Assembly: GCF_000737765.1 (NCBI RefSeq)
Contig: NZ_JPRI01000005.1
Span: 186,001 to 250,000, forward strand
Length of the DNA stretch: 64,000 bases
Source of the DNA: Chryseobacterium vrystaatense
GTDB taxonomy: Bacteria > Bacteroidota > Bacteroidia > Flavobacteriales > Weeksellaceae
Direction of reading: 5' to 3'
Positions 44,877 to 52,709 of the stretch are shown here, piece after piece. Positions within the stretch are counted from its first letter, which is position 1. Every line of letters begins with the position of its first letter. Below the pieces are notes generated by a model that was not told where the DNA came from, did no database searches, and saw only the letters and a list, made by a program, of their open reading frames with translations. Made by a program: the position numbers and the translations under genes.

Positions 44877-44985
44877 TCTTTAAAATTATCAATGCAAGAT
44901 AGGAAAAAAGAAGATTTACAGAAACGTTTTGCATATTTGGGATGAAAATTGATTGACAATAGTAAGATCATCATTCTTAATTTTA

Positions 44986-44993
44986 TAAATTTG
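44986..44993 (+). promoter_or_regulatory. Predicted -7 box of the mechanosensitive channel gene, five bases before the ATG
   Basis: TAAATTTG, followed by five bases and the ATG at 44999. Same layout as at ypdA, mutS2 and the GNAT gene. Confidence 0.45.
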
Positions 44994-44998
44994 CTGTA

Positions 44999-46267
44999 AT
45001 GAAAGACGAAATACAGGACACTAAAAACTTTTTGCAGGAAATAAGTGAACAGCTCTATATTTATATCAGCCAGGTAACGCCAGGTGGTATGGATTGGGTT
45101 GTACATATTATAATAAAGCTAGCACTGCTTTGTGCCGTATTTTTGGTAGTAGACTTTGTTTTCAAATTTGTTATTAATTTTGTTTTTAGATTTTTTCGTA
45201 ATGATGAAAAATATCCTGTAATACGATCCATCTATCAATCTAAAATATCTAATTCTGTTGCTCATTTTGCAGCACTTTTGGTGGTTGGAGGAATACATCC
45301 GTCTATCTTTCCGGCAACTGCCCTTCCTAAAACCAATATTTTTATCAACAGATCTATTAATTTAGGGTTGGTACTTATTTTGGCGGGAATGCTTTATAGA
45401 TCACTGACTGGTTTCAGATATTATTTTACCATAAAGCAGGATTTTTATAAGATCATGGCACTTAATGCTATTTCAGAAACGGTAAAGATCTTAGGGATTT
45501 TTATCTTTTCAGTGGTAGGACTCTGTGTGATATTCGGGATCAAAGGAACGACGATTGTCGGAAGTTTGGGAGCCATTACCGCTGTGCTGGTACTCGTTTT
45601 TAGAGATACTATTTTGGGTTTTGTAACCGGAATACATGTGGCTACTTCTAAAAACCTGAAAGTGGGCGACTGGGTGAGCATCCCAAAATACAGCATTGAA
45701 GGAAATATCACAGATATCAGTCTTCTGACGACCAAGATCACCAATTTTGATAAAACAGTTTCAACAATTCCCACGTACGACCTTCTGACCACAGAGATTA
45801 AAAACCTTCAGGTCATGTCTGAATCCAATACGAGAAGAATAAAGAAATCCGTTTATTTCAATATCAATTCTTTTAAATTTCTAAACGAAGAGGATATTGA
45901 ACGATTAAAAGATATTAATCTCATTTCGGATTATCTCGAAGAAAAAACACAGGAAATCAGGCAGGAAAACCAAAGTGTGGAGCATAATGATAAAACGATC
46001 AACGGACGACAGCTTACCAATATTGGTGTTTTTCGATATTATGCACAGAAATACATAGAAAACGATCCGGATATCGATGAAAACGGAACAAGGATGGTCC
46101 GTCAGCTTGATATTACACCACAGGGACTTCCTCTTGAGGTGTATTGCTTTGCGAATGATTCGAAATGGGAGCATTTTGAACAGATCCAGGCTGATATTTT
46201 CGATCATCTGCTGGTAGCTTCTAAAGAATTTGATCTTCAGGTGATGCAGATCAGTGTTAAAGTTTAA
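44999..46267 (+). CDS. Mechanosensitive ion channel of the MscS family
   Basis: 422 residues. About five membrane helices in the first 190 residues. The conserved pore and beta domain read GTTIVGSLGAITAVLVLVFRDTILGFVTGIHVATSKNLKVGDWVSI (about 180-225). A long cytosolic C-terminal domain follows (about 230-422). Larger than E. coli MscS (286), so closer to the MscM/YbdG-type. It opens on membrane tension and protects against osmotic downshock. Confidence 0.9.
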   Translation: MKDEIQDTKNFLQEISEQLYIYISQVTPGGMDWVVHIIIKLALLCAVFLVVDFVFKFVINFVFRFFRNDEKYPVIRSIYQSKISNSVAHFAALLVVGGIHPSIFPATALPKTNIFINRSINLGLVLILAGMLYRSLTGFRYYFTIKQDFYKIMALNAISETVKILGIFIFSVVGLCVIFGIKGTTIVGSLGAITAVLVLVFRDTILGFVTGIHVATSKNLKVGDWVSIPKYSIEGNITDISLLTTKITNFDKTVSTIPTYDLLTTEIKNLQVMSESNTRRIKKSVYFNINSFKFLNEEDIERLKDINLISDYLEEKTQEIRQENQSVEHNDKTINGRQLTNIGVFRYYAQKYIENDPDIDENGTRMVRQLDITPQGLPLEVYCFANDSKWEHFEQIQADIFDHLLVASKEFDLQVMQISVKV

Positions 46268-46360
46268 AGCCGATCTTAACATCAAAAAAATAATAATGTG
46301 ATACAGAAGTAATTTCAAAGCTGACAGCCAACTTCTGATATCTAACATCTAAATAAAGAA

Positions 46361-47080
46361 ATGACAAAACTAAGTGTAAACATTAATAAGATTGCGACAT
46401 TAAGGAATGCAAGAGGAGGCGAGACGCCAAGCGTAACAGAAGCAGCAGTAAAAATACAGGAATTCGGAGGACAGGGAATTACCATCCATCCGAGACCTGA
46501 TGAGAGACATATTACCAGAAAAGATGTCTACGATCTGAAACCGTTGGTGACTACTGAATTCAACATTGAAGGAAATCCACACCGCTCTTTTATTGATATG
46601 GTTCTGGAAGTAAAACCAGAGCAGGTAACACTGGTGCCTGATGCAGATGACGCTATTACATCCAATGCAGGTTGGGATACCAAAAAGCACCTGGATTTTT
46701 TAACAGAAATTATTACAGAGTTTAAAAATGCCGGAATCCGTACTTCTATATTTCTTGATCCTCTGCCTGAATTGGTAGAACATGCTGCAAAAACCGGAGC
46801 TGACAGAATTGAACTGTACACCGAAGCCTACGCAAAAGATTATCTTACCAATAAAGAGCAGGCAATAAAGCCTTACTATGATACAGCTGTTGCCGCGACA
46901 GAATTTGGATTAGGAATCAATGCAGGACATGATTTGAGTCTTGAAAATTTAAAATACTTTGCCGACAATATTCCTAATCTTCTTGAAGTATCTATTGGAC
47001 ACGCATTAGTTTCTGAAGCCTTATACATGGGTCTTGAAAATACAGTTCAGGCTTATTTAAAGAGGTTGGCAAAGTGGTAA
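46361..47080 (+). CDS. pdxJ: Pyridoxine 5'-phosphate synthase
   Basis: 239 residues, the usual length. Conserved blocks: LSVNINKIATLRNARGG at the N terminus, TIHPRPDERHI (about 44-55), EFNIEGNP (about 66-73), and GLGINAGHDLSLENL. PdxJ condenses 1-deoxyxylulose 5-phosphate and 3-amino-2-oxopropyl phosphate to pyridoxine 5'-phosphate in the DXP-dependent vitamin B6 pathway. The organism also has mevalonate-pathway MvaD (54629). Confidence 0.95.
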   Translation: MTKLSVNINKIATLRNARGGETPSVTEAAVKIQEFGGQGITIHPRPDERHITRKDVYDLKPLVTTEFNIEGNPHRSFIDMVLEVKPEQVTLVPDADDAITSNAGWDTKKHLDFLTEIITEFKNAGIRTSIFLDPLPELVEHAAKTGADRIELYTEAYAKDYLTNKEQAIKPYYDTAVAATEFGLGINAGHDLSLENLKYFADNIPNLLEVSIGHALVSEALYMGLENTVQAYLKRLAKW

Positions 47081-47140
47081 AAGAATGATCAGTTAGATGT
47101 TAGAGGTTAATAACGAAAACAAAATTTAACTTCTGACATT

Positions 47141-47148
47141 TATTTTTG
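47141..47148 (+). promoter_or_regulatory. Predicted -7 box upstream of the alpha/beta hydrolase gene
   Basis: TATTTTTG on the plus strand, about 107 bases before the ATG at 47256; weak -33. Confidence 0.3.
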
Positions 47149-47255
47149 AATGAAGCAGATGGAGGAATACTTTGAAAATTTTTCAGAAACGTATTCATAG
47201 TCTAACTTCTCACTTCTAAAACCTAAATTCTCATCTAATTTTCTAAAATTTAAAA

Positions 47256-48035
47256 ATGGAAATCTTAAATTCAAAAATATTTGGCGAACATCTTACAGTT
47301 ACGCCGCTTCTTGTATTTCATGGCCTGTTTGGAATGCTCGACAACTGGGGAAGTTTTGGAAAAGACTTAGGAGAATACCTTCCCGTACATTTGATTGACC
47401 TTAGAAACCACGGACGAAGTTTTCACTCAGACAGTATGTCACATGATGATCTGGCAGATGATATTGCCCGTTATATTGACCATTACGGTATTCAGAAAGC
47501 ACATATACTGGGGCATTCTCTGGGAGGGAAAGCAGTAATGCAGTTTGCGTTGAAATATCCGGAAAGAGTAGAAAAACTGATTGTGGTAGATATTTCTCCA
47601 AAAGCTTATCCTCCGCACCATCAGGGAATTATTAAAGCTCTGGAAACTGTTGACTTTAATACAGTGGGTTCAAGAGGTGATGTGGAGACTGTCTTAAGCC
47701 AATATATTCCTGAGAAATCGACGATACAGTTTCTGGCTAAAAATTTATATTGGGATGACAACAAAAAACTCAACTGGAGATTTAATCTTAAAATATTATC
47801 TGAAAAATACAATGAGTTTGTTTCCAATGCTGTGAAATTTGGTGTTTTTGAAGGCGATTCTTTATTTATTGCCGGTGCAAAATCAAATTATATCCTTCCA
47901 CAGGACGAATATGGGATCAGGCAACAGTTTCCAAAAGCAAAGATTGTTACGGTGAAAAACGCGGGACATTGGGTTCAGGCTGAAAATCCGATTGATTTTG
48001 CGAATGTAGTAAAGAGTTTTTTGAATTTGGGTTAA
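47256..48035 (+). CDS. Alpha/beta-fold hydrolase, YbfF-like esterase
   Basis: 259 residues. The nucleophile elbow GHSLGG (about 87-92), oxyanion FHGLFGMLDNWG near the start, and the catalytic His in NAGHWVQAENP near the C terminus are present. VVDISPK is typical of YbfF-type esterases. Substrate unknown. Ends 116 bp before the first graspetide precursor and has no link to it in function that I can see. Confidence 0.85.
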   Translation: MEILNSKIFGEHLTVTPLLVFHGLFGMLDNWGSFGKDLGEYLPVHLIDLRNHGRSFHSDSMSHDDLADDIARYIDHYGIQKAHILGHSLGGKAVMQFALKYPERVEKLIVVDISPKAYPPHHQGIIKALETVDFNTVGSRGDVETVLSQYIPEKSTIQFLAKNLYWDDNKKLNWRFNLKILSEKYNEFVSNAVKFGVFEGDSLFIAGAKSNYILPQDEYGIRQQFPKAKIVTVKNAGHWVQAENPIDFANVVKSFLNLG

Positions 48036-48151
48036 TTAAATTCCGTTTTTTAGTTGGATAAGTTAAAATTTTCTTAAAATAGAATAATATTTCCCTACGT
48101 GTTGATATTTTTTGTACTTTAGTTTTACATAAAAACTAAATATATTAACTT

Positions 48152-48397
48152 ATGGAAAAGAAAAACTCAAAAAAACCATTCTTTGCTTCTTTTTTAGAGA
48201 AACAAATTCAGGATCCTGAAAAAATTCAGGGCGGAGGGATTACAACGCCTACTACAGATGTTATTACCGTGCCGACAAGAGATGTAGTAACGACATCTCC
48301 TTTCCTTGACAATGCAACACTTCCTGTAAGAGATCAGATCGTAACGATGAAGTATCCTTCTGATAGTGATGAATCTGGTGAATTAGAAATTTTGTAA
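48152..48397 (+). CDS. Graspetide precursor 1 (chryseoviridin-type, microviridin-like core)
   Basis: 81 residues. The leader contains PFFASFLEKQ (the ligase-binding motif of microviridin leaders, usually PFFARFLE) and a GGG before the core. The core carries TTPTTD, TVPTRD, a third unit with variant spacing (TTSPFLD), TLPVRD, and then TMKYPSDSDE. Each of the first four can form a Thr-to-Asp ester ring; the last is microviridin-like. A short leftover tail (SGELEIL) follows. It is the first of four tandem copies. Confidence 0.92.
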   Translation: MEKKNSKKPFFASFLEKQIQDPEKIQGGGITTPTTDVITVPTRDVVTTSPFLDNATLPVRDQIVTMKYPSDSDESGELEIL

Positions 48398-48436
48398 TCT
48401 TATTACAATAAGAAATAATAATCAAATTCACTACTT

Positions 48437-48667
48437 ATGAAAGATGAAAATTCAAAAAAGAAACCTTTTTTTGCCTCTTTCTTAGAGAAGCAAATTCAGG
48501 ATCCTGAGAAAGTTCTGGGTGGAGGAACTACACCGGATACAGACGTTATCACGTCTCCTGTTGTGGATGTTATTACAGCGCCTATTCTGGATAATGCAAC
48601 TTCGCCAAGTAAGGACCATTTGATCACACTCAAATATCCTTCCGATCATGATGATTCTGTAAATTAA
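48437..48667 (+). CDS. Graspetide precursor 2
   Basis: 76 residues: leader PFFASFLEKQIQDPEK, GGG, then TTPDTD, TSPVVD, TAPILD, TSPSKD, each separated by two residues (mostly VI or NA), and the final core TLKYPSDHDD. The last acid is Asp where precursor 1 has Glu. The leader nucleotide sequence is nearly the same as in copies 3 and 4. Confidence 0.92.
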   Translation: MKDENSKKKPFFASFLEKQIQDPEKVLGGGTTPDTDVITSPVVDVITAPILDNATSPSKDHLITLKYPSDHDDSVN

Positions 48668-48717
48668 ATAAATACAGATCCAAAATTACAATCATATTTT
48701 AACCAAACTCAATAACT

Positions 48718-48954
48718 ATGAAAAACGAAAATTCAAAAAAGAAACCTTTTTTTGCATCATTTTTAGAAAAGCAAATTCAGGATCCTGAAAAAGTTCAGGG
48801 TGGAGGAATAATCACTACTCCAGAAATTGATGTTATTACATTACCTTCTATAGACAATGTGACGAGACCTCTCCTTGATAATGCTACTAACCCAAGCAGG
48901 GATCTTCTGGTTACGATGAAGTATCCTTCAGATGGAGATGAATCTGTACTCTAA
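48718..48954 (+). CDS. Graspetide precursor 3
   Basis: 78 residues: leader PFFASFLEKQIQDPEKVQGGG, then TTPEID, TLPSID, TRPLLD, TNPSRD and the final core TMKYPSDGDE. Same length and layout as precursor 2, but with different variable residues inside each unit, so four distinct products are possible. Confidence 0.92.
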   Translation: MKNENSKKKPFFASFLEKQIQDPEKVQGGGIITTPEIDVITLPSIDNVTRPLLDNATNPSRDLLVTMKYPSDGDESVL

Positions 48955-49006
48955 TATTTCTATCAACACACAATTACAATCATATTCTAACCCAAACTAA
49001 ATTATT

Positions 49007-49234
49007 ATGAAAGACAAAAATTCAAAAAAGAAGCCTTTTTTTGCATCATTCCTTGAAAAGCAACTTAAAGATCCTGAAACAGTAAAAGGAGGGAGTAATG
49101 TAACCAATATCTTAAAAGATTCTATTACTAACCCTGCAGTTGATATAGTAACTTCTCCTAAGGATGATCTTATGGTTACTATGAAGTATCCGTCTGACGG
49201 AGATGACGATGCTCCAACTATTCCGTTAGACTAG
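49007..49234 (+). CDS. Graspetide precursor 4 (three-unit variant)
   Basis: 75 residues with leader PFFASFLEKQLKDPETVKGG. It has only three single units, TNILKD (no Pro), TNPAVD and TSPKDD, then TMKYPSDGDD and an extra acidic tail (DAPTIPLD). It is the most diverged copy. The following hairpin ends the precursor block. Confidence 0.9.
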   Translation: MKDKNSKKKPFFASFLEKQLKDPETVKGGSNVTNILKDSITNPAVDIVTSPKDDLMVTMKYPSDGDDDAPTIPLD

Positions 49235-49270
49235 ATCAAACAATACTAATCGTATTAATACAATCATATC

Positions 49271-49300
49271 AAAAGGAAACTTACCATTAAGTTTCCTTTT
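49271..49300 (+). terminator. Terminator-like hairpin between precursors and ATP-grasp genes
   Basis: A perfect 12-bp stem (49271-49282 with 49289-49300) and a 6-base loop. The T run (in-stem TTTT, then T) is short. It would lower readthrough into the ligase genes, giving more precursor than enzyme. Confidence 0.7.
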
Positions 49301-49317
49301 TCAATAAAAAACGGCAC

Positions 49318-50274
49318 ATGATTCTCTGCATTACCCACTCAAAGGATTTTTACAATATCGATATCTTTTTTGAATATCTTGACTCGAAAAATATTCCATG
49401 GTTCAGATTGAATTCTGACCGTATGAACCATTTTCAGAAAATAAGTGTTACTGAAAATTCATTTGAACTGACAGACGAGTTCGGAAATACATTGCGTTCT
49501 GAAGATATCAGAGGAGTATGGCACAGAAAAGCCTGGGGTATCACTATTCCTGAAGAACTGGATGAAGATTACAAAAAAACATTTCTCACCGGATATTCAA
49601 ACCTGCGGTATAACCTAATCACTGTTTTAGAAGATATTCCATGGGTCAATCCTTACGAAAATGAAAGAAAGATTGATGCAAGTAAAATGCTTCAGCTAAA
49701 ATTAGCTAAAGAAAATAATTTAACCATTCCCCAAACCATTTTTTCCAACGACGAAGAAAAGATCACAACCTTTTTTCATCAGTTTTGCAATGGAAAAGCT
49801 GTTGCTAAACTACACAGTCTGACCGCAAAAAGCATGGGCGGTGAAAATCTTATTTCAACGATGATCATTGAAGAGGATACTTTGGAGAATCTTTCAGATA
49901 TAGCGTATTGCCCAATGATCTTTCAACCCTATATTGACAAAGAATATGAGTTAAGAATTGTCTACATAGCCGGGGATTTTTTTACAGGAAAGATCAACAA
50001 CAGCGAAAATGTAGACTGGAGACTGGCTCAGGGAGATTATTTTTGGTCTGCTTACGAACTGCCCCAAAATGTAAAAACCGGTCTTGCTTCAATGATGGAA
50101 CAGATGGGACTTTATATCGGAGCCATTGACATGATCAAAGGAAAAGACGGAAAATATTATTTTCTTGAAGTAAATCCACAGGGAGAATGGGGAATGCTGC
50201 AGAAAGAACTGGGGTTTCCCATTGCAGAAAAAATCGCCGATAACCTTATAAAAAGAATCAATATCCATGAATAA
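49318..50274 (+). CDS. ATP-grasp graspetide ligase, MdnB-like (predicted amide-forming)
   Basis: 318 residues of the MvdC/MvdD ATP-grasp family. It has YCPMIFQPYIDKEYELRIVYI (about 201-221) and FLEVNPQGEWGMLQKELGFPIAEKIADNL at the end (metal-binding E..N). The ending EVNPxGEWGML is closest to MdnB-type ligases, which close Lys-Glu amides in microviridin. That assignment is from memory of the families and is an inference. The first gene of two; it overlaps the next by eight bases. Confidence 0.85.
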   Translation: MILCITHSKDFYNIDIFFEYLDSKNIPWFRLNSDRMNHFQKISVTENSFELTDEFGNTLRSEDIRGVWHRKAWGITIPEELDEDYKKTFLTGYSNLRYNLITVLEDIPWVNPYENERKIDASKMLQLKLAKENNLTIPQTIFSNDEEKITTFFHQFCNGKAVAKLHSLTAKSMGGENLISTMIIEEDTLENLSDIAYCPMIFQPYIDKEYELRIVYIAGDFFTGKINNSENVDWRLAQGDYFWSAYELPQNVKTGLASMMEQMGLYIGAIDMIKGKDGKYYFLEVNPQGEWGMLQKELGFPIAEKIADNLIKRINIHE

Positions 50275-51271
50275 AATATTAATCATTACGCATACTGCAG
50301 ATAATTTTTCAATTGAAAAAGTAACAGAATATATAGAGAAAAACGGCTGTGAGGTCATTCGTTTCGACGTAGACCTGTATCCTATAGAAAATAAACTATC
50401 CACCATTTTTCAGGATGGAGAATGGGTAAGTATTCTTGAAACCAAAGATGCGCAGTACCGTCTTGAAGATATTGCTGCCGTTTGGTACAGAAGAGCCTAT
50501 AATATTGGAAACGGAGTAAAAGAAGAAATGGATAAGAAATTCTATGGCGCTGCCATGGGTGAAATCCGCAATACACTTTTTGGGTTTATAGAGTCTGTAG
50601 ATGCTTATGCATTAGGAAAACCAGGTGTTTACAGAAGATTGGACAGTAAGGAAGAGCAGTTAAAAATTGCGGTTAAATTAGGACTTAAGATTCCTGAAAC
50701 CTGTCTGACCAACAATCCTGAAGAAGCCAGAAAATTTATTCTTAAGCACAAAAATGTAGTGGCTAAAATGCAAACTGGTTTTGCAATCTACGAAGATGGT
50801 GTGGAAAGCGTTGTTTTTACTAATGTTGTTAGTGAAGATAAGCTTGAAGAACTGGATTCGCTGGTGTATTGCCCAATGCAGTTCCAGAAAAAAATTGAAA
50901 AGAAAAAAGAACTTCGTGTTACTATTGTAGGACAGGATGTTTATGCTTTCGAAATAGATTCACAGCAGTCGGAAGATGCTAAAGTAGACTGGAGGAAAGA
51001 TGGAGTCAATCTTTTGACCAAATGGGTGCGTACCGAGCTACCGGCAGAAATTGAAGGAAAACTTCTTGAGCTTTTGGATGTTTACAATGTAGATTATGGT
51101 GCTATAGATATCATTGTTTCCCCTGAAGATGAGTATTACTTCATCGAGATTAATGCAGCAGGTGAATTTTTCTGGTTAGATAATTTAACGGAGGAAAATC
51201 TTATTTCTAAGAGTATTGCAGATGTTCTTTGTGATAAAGCACCAAGAAGAAATAATATGGTCATGGCTTAA
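50267..51271 (+). CDS. ATP-grasp graspetide ligase, MdnC/CdnC-like (predicted ester-forming)
   Basis: 334 residues, ATP-grasp fold, with YCPMQFQKKIEKKKELRVTIVG (about 205-226) and the ending FIEINAAGEFFWLDNL, the EINxxGEFFWLE pattern of MdnC. MdnC-type enzymes make Thr/Ser-to-Asp/Glu esters. The CdnC ligase of the chryseoviridin system makes several single rings and a microviridin-like core. By analogy this is the main cyclase (inference). Translationally coupled to the preceding ligase gene. Confidence 0.87.
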   Translation: MNKILIITHTADNFSIEKVTEYIEKNGCEVIRFDVDLYPIENKLSTIFQDGEWVSILETKDAQYRLEDIAAVWYRRAYNIGNGVKEEMDKKFYGAAMGEIRNTLFGFIESVDAYALGKPGVYRRLDSKEEQLKIAVKLGLKIPETCLTNNPEEARKFILKHKNVVAKMQTGFAIYEDGVESVVFTNVVSEDKLEELDSLVYCPMQFQKKIEKKKELRVTIVGQDVYAFEIDSQQSEDAKVDWRKDGVNLLTKWVRTELPAEIEGKLLELLDVYNVDYGAIDIIVSPEDEYYFIEINAAGEFFWLDNLTEENLISKSIADVLCDKAPRRNNMVMA

Positions 51272-51296
51272 AAATACGATGACCGCTTAAATCATA

Positions 51297-51331
51297 AAAG
51301 TCCTTTGGTATATCTGAAGGACTTTTTTTTT
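51297..51331 (+). terminator. Intrinsic terminator after the graspetide cluster
   Basis: A 9-bp stem (AAAGTCCTT at 51297-51305 with AAGGACTTT at 51317-51325) and an 11-base loop, followed by a run of T. In the rest of the gap to 51695 I saw only a 9-bp inverted repeat (51351/51413) and no convincing gene. Confidence 0.88.
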
Positions 51332-51695
51332 GTTTACTAAAAGGACTATTACGTTTGTACCTAAAAATACCCTACACAGGAGAGGAACCGTGTTTTAGTG
51401 AATGTATATAGTTACAAACGTTTCTGTTTTCAAAGTGGTTAAGATTTAATAACTTAAGTGTTTTAAAAATATTTGCTTCTTTTTGAAAGAAATCATTTAC
51501 ACGTTATTCAGGCAATTTTAAGAGGATTATATCTAAAGACTGGCATAATGATAATATTGTTTAAATTAAGAGGAATTCTGCTTTAAAAATCGCAAATTTG
51601 CATAAGCAGTTTTTCATACAGTTTTTATAAGAAAATGAAGAATTGCCGGATAGAAAATATTGTTATATTTTAGTCAGCAATCAAGTAAATAATTA

Positions 51696-52709
51696 ATGAT
51701 TTTTGTAACGGGTGCAACCGGAATCCTGGGCAGGGTAATCGTTTTGGAGCTTCTTAAAAAAGGCAAAAACGTGCGTGCTTCCAAAAGACCGGGCAGCAAT
51801 TTAAAAGATGTAAGGCATTCTTACAGTTTCTATACAGAGAATCCTGATGATTTTTTTAATAGGATCGAATGGATAGATGTAGATTTTGACGATCTCGAAT
51901 CTCTTCAGAATGCGTTAAAAGGTGTAGATGAAGTTTATCACTGTGCCGCAAAAGTAAGTTTCCATCCTCATGATGAAAAAGAAATGTACCATACGAACGT
52001 AAAGGGTACAGAAAATTTGCTGTTTGCCTGCGAAGGTTCAGATGTGAAGAAATTTCTGCACGTAAGTACCATTGCTGTTTTGGATCTTTTCAATGAAAAC
52101 GGAGAACTGGACGAAAGCTCTGAATTTAACCCTAAAGAAGAGCATTCTGCTTATGCTATATCAAAGCATCTTGCTGAAATGGAAGTTTGGAGAGCATCCG
52201 CAGAAGGATTAAATACCATCATCGTCAATCCCGGAATGATTATCGGAAGTGGAAACTGGGGACAAAGCAGTGGTGATATTTTTCCAACCTTTGAAAAGAA
52301 CGGCTTTACATTTTCAGGGGGTACCAGTTATATTGATGTAAGGGATGCTGCTGAAATTTCTATTGAACTGATGGAAAAAAATGCTTTTGGTGAACGTTTC
52401 ATTTTGATATCAGAAAATAAAAAATACGCTGAGCTTGGAGGACAAATCAGGTCGCAGCTAGGACTGAAAGAAGCGAAAATCCTTTCAAAATCTCAGCTAA
52501 ATATCGGAAGACTGGCTAATATCCTTTTCGGCTGGCTGATTCCGAAACTGAGGATCATTACAAAGTCCAATATTGAGGCTATTTCATCACTCAACACCAT
52601 TTCCAACCAAAAAATAAAAAAAGAACTTGACTATCAGTTTATTCCTGTAAAGGAAAGTGTTGATTTTCATCTAAAAAATTATATTAACGACAAAAAGCTG
52701 AATTCATGA
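51696..52709 (+). CDS. NAD(P)-dependent epimerase/dehydratase (extended SDR)
   Basis: 337 residues. TGATGILGRVIVLELLKKG (about 4-22; the nucleotide-binding TGxxGxxG) and the catalytic YAISK (about 149-153) are present. A VYHCAAKVSFHPHDEKEMYHTNVKGT segment is typical of dihydroflavonol-reductase-like SDRs. Substrate unknown. Its stop overlaps the next start (ATGA), so it is coupled to the acyl-CoA ligase gene. Confidence 0.88.
   Translation: MIFVTGATGILGRVIVLELLKKGKNVRASKRPGSNLKDVRHSYSFYTENPDDFFNRIEWIDVDFDDLESLQNALKGVDEVYHCAAKVSFHPHDEKEMYHTNVKGTENLLFACEGSDVKKFLHVSTIAVLDLFNENGELDESSEFNPKEEHSAYAISKHLAEMEVWRASAEGLNTIIVNPGMIIGSGNWGQSSGDIFPTFEKNGFTFSGGTSYIDVRDAAEISIELMEKNAFGERFILISENKKYAELGGQIRSQLGLKEAKILSKSQLNIGRLANILFGWLIPKLRIITKSNIEAISSLNTISNQKIKKELDYQFIPVKESVDFHLKNYINDKKLNS

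Noticed and set aside
48152..49234. Possible CRISPR-like or satellite repeat array
   Set aside because: The repetition comes from four homologous coding genes with conserved leaders and cores. The units are about 270-290 bp apart, not short repeat-spacer units, and no cas gene is present.
51351..51421. 9-bp inverted repeat (ACGTTTGTA / TACAAACGT) and a 15-codon ORF at 51402
   Set aside because: Arms are 53 bases apart and the ORF has no support, so chance is the likely cause in AT-rich DNA.
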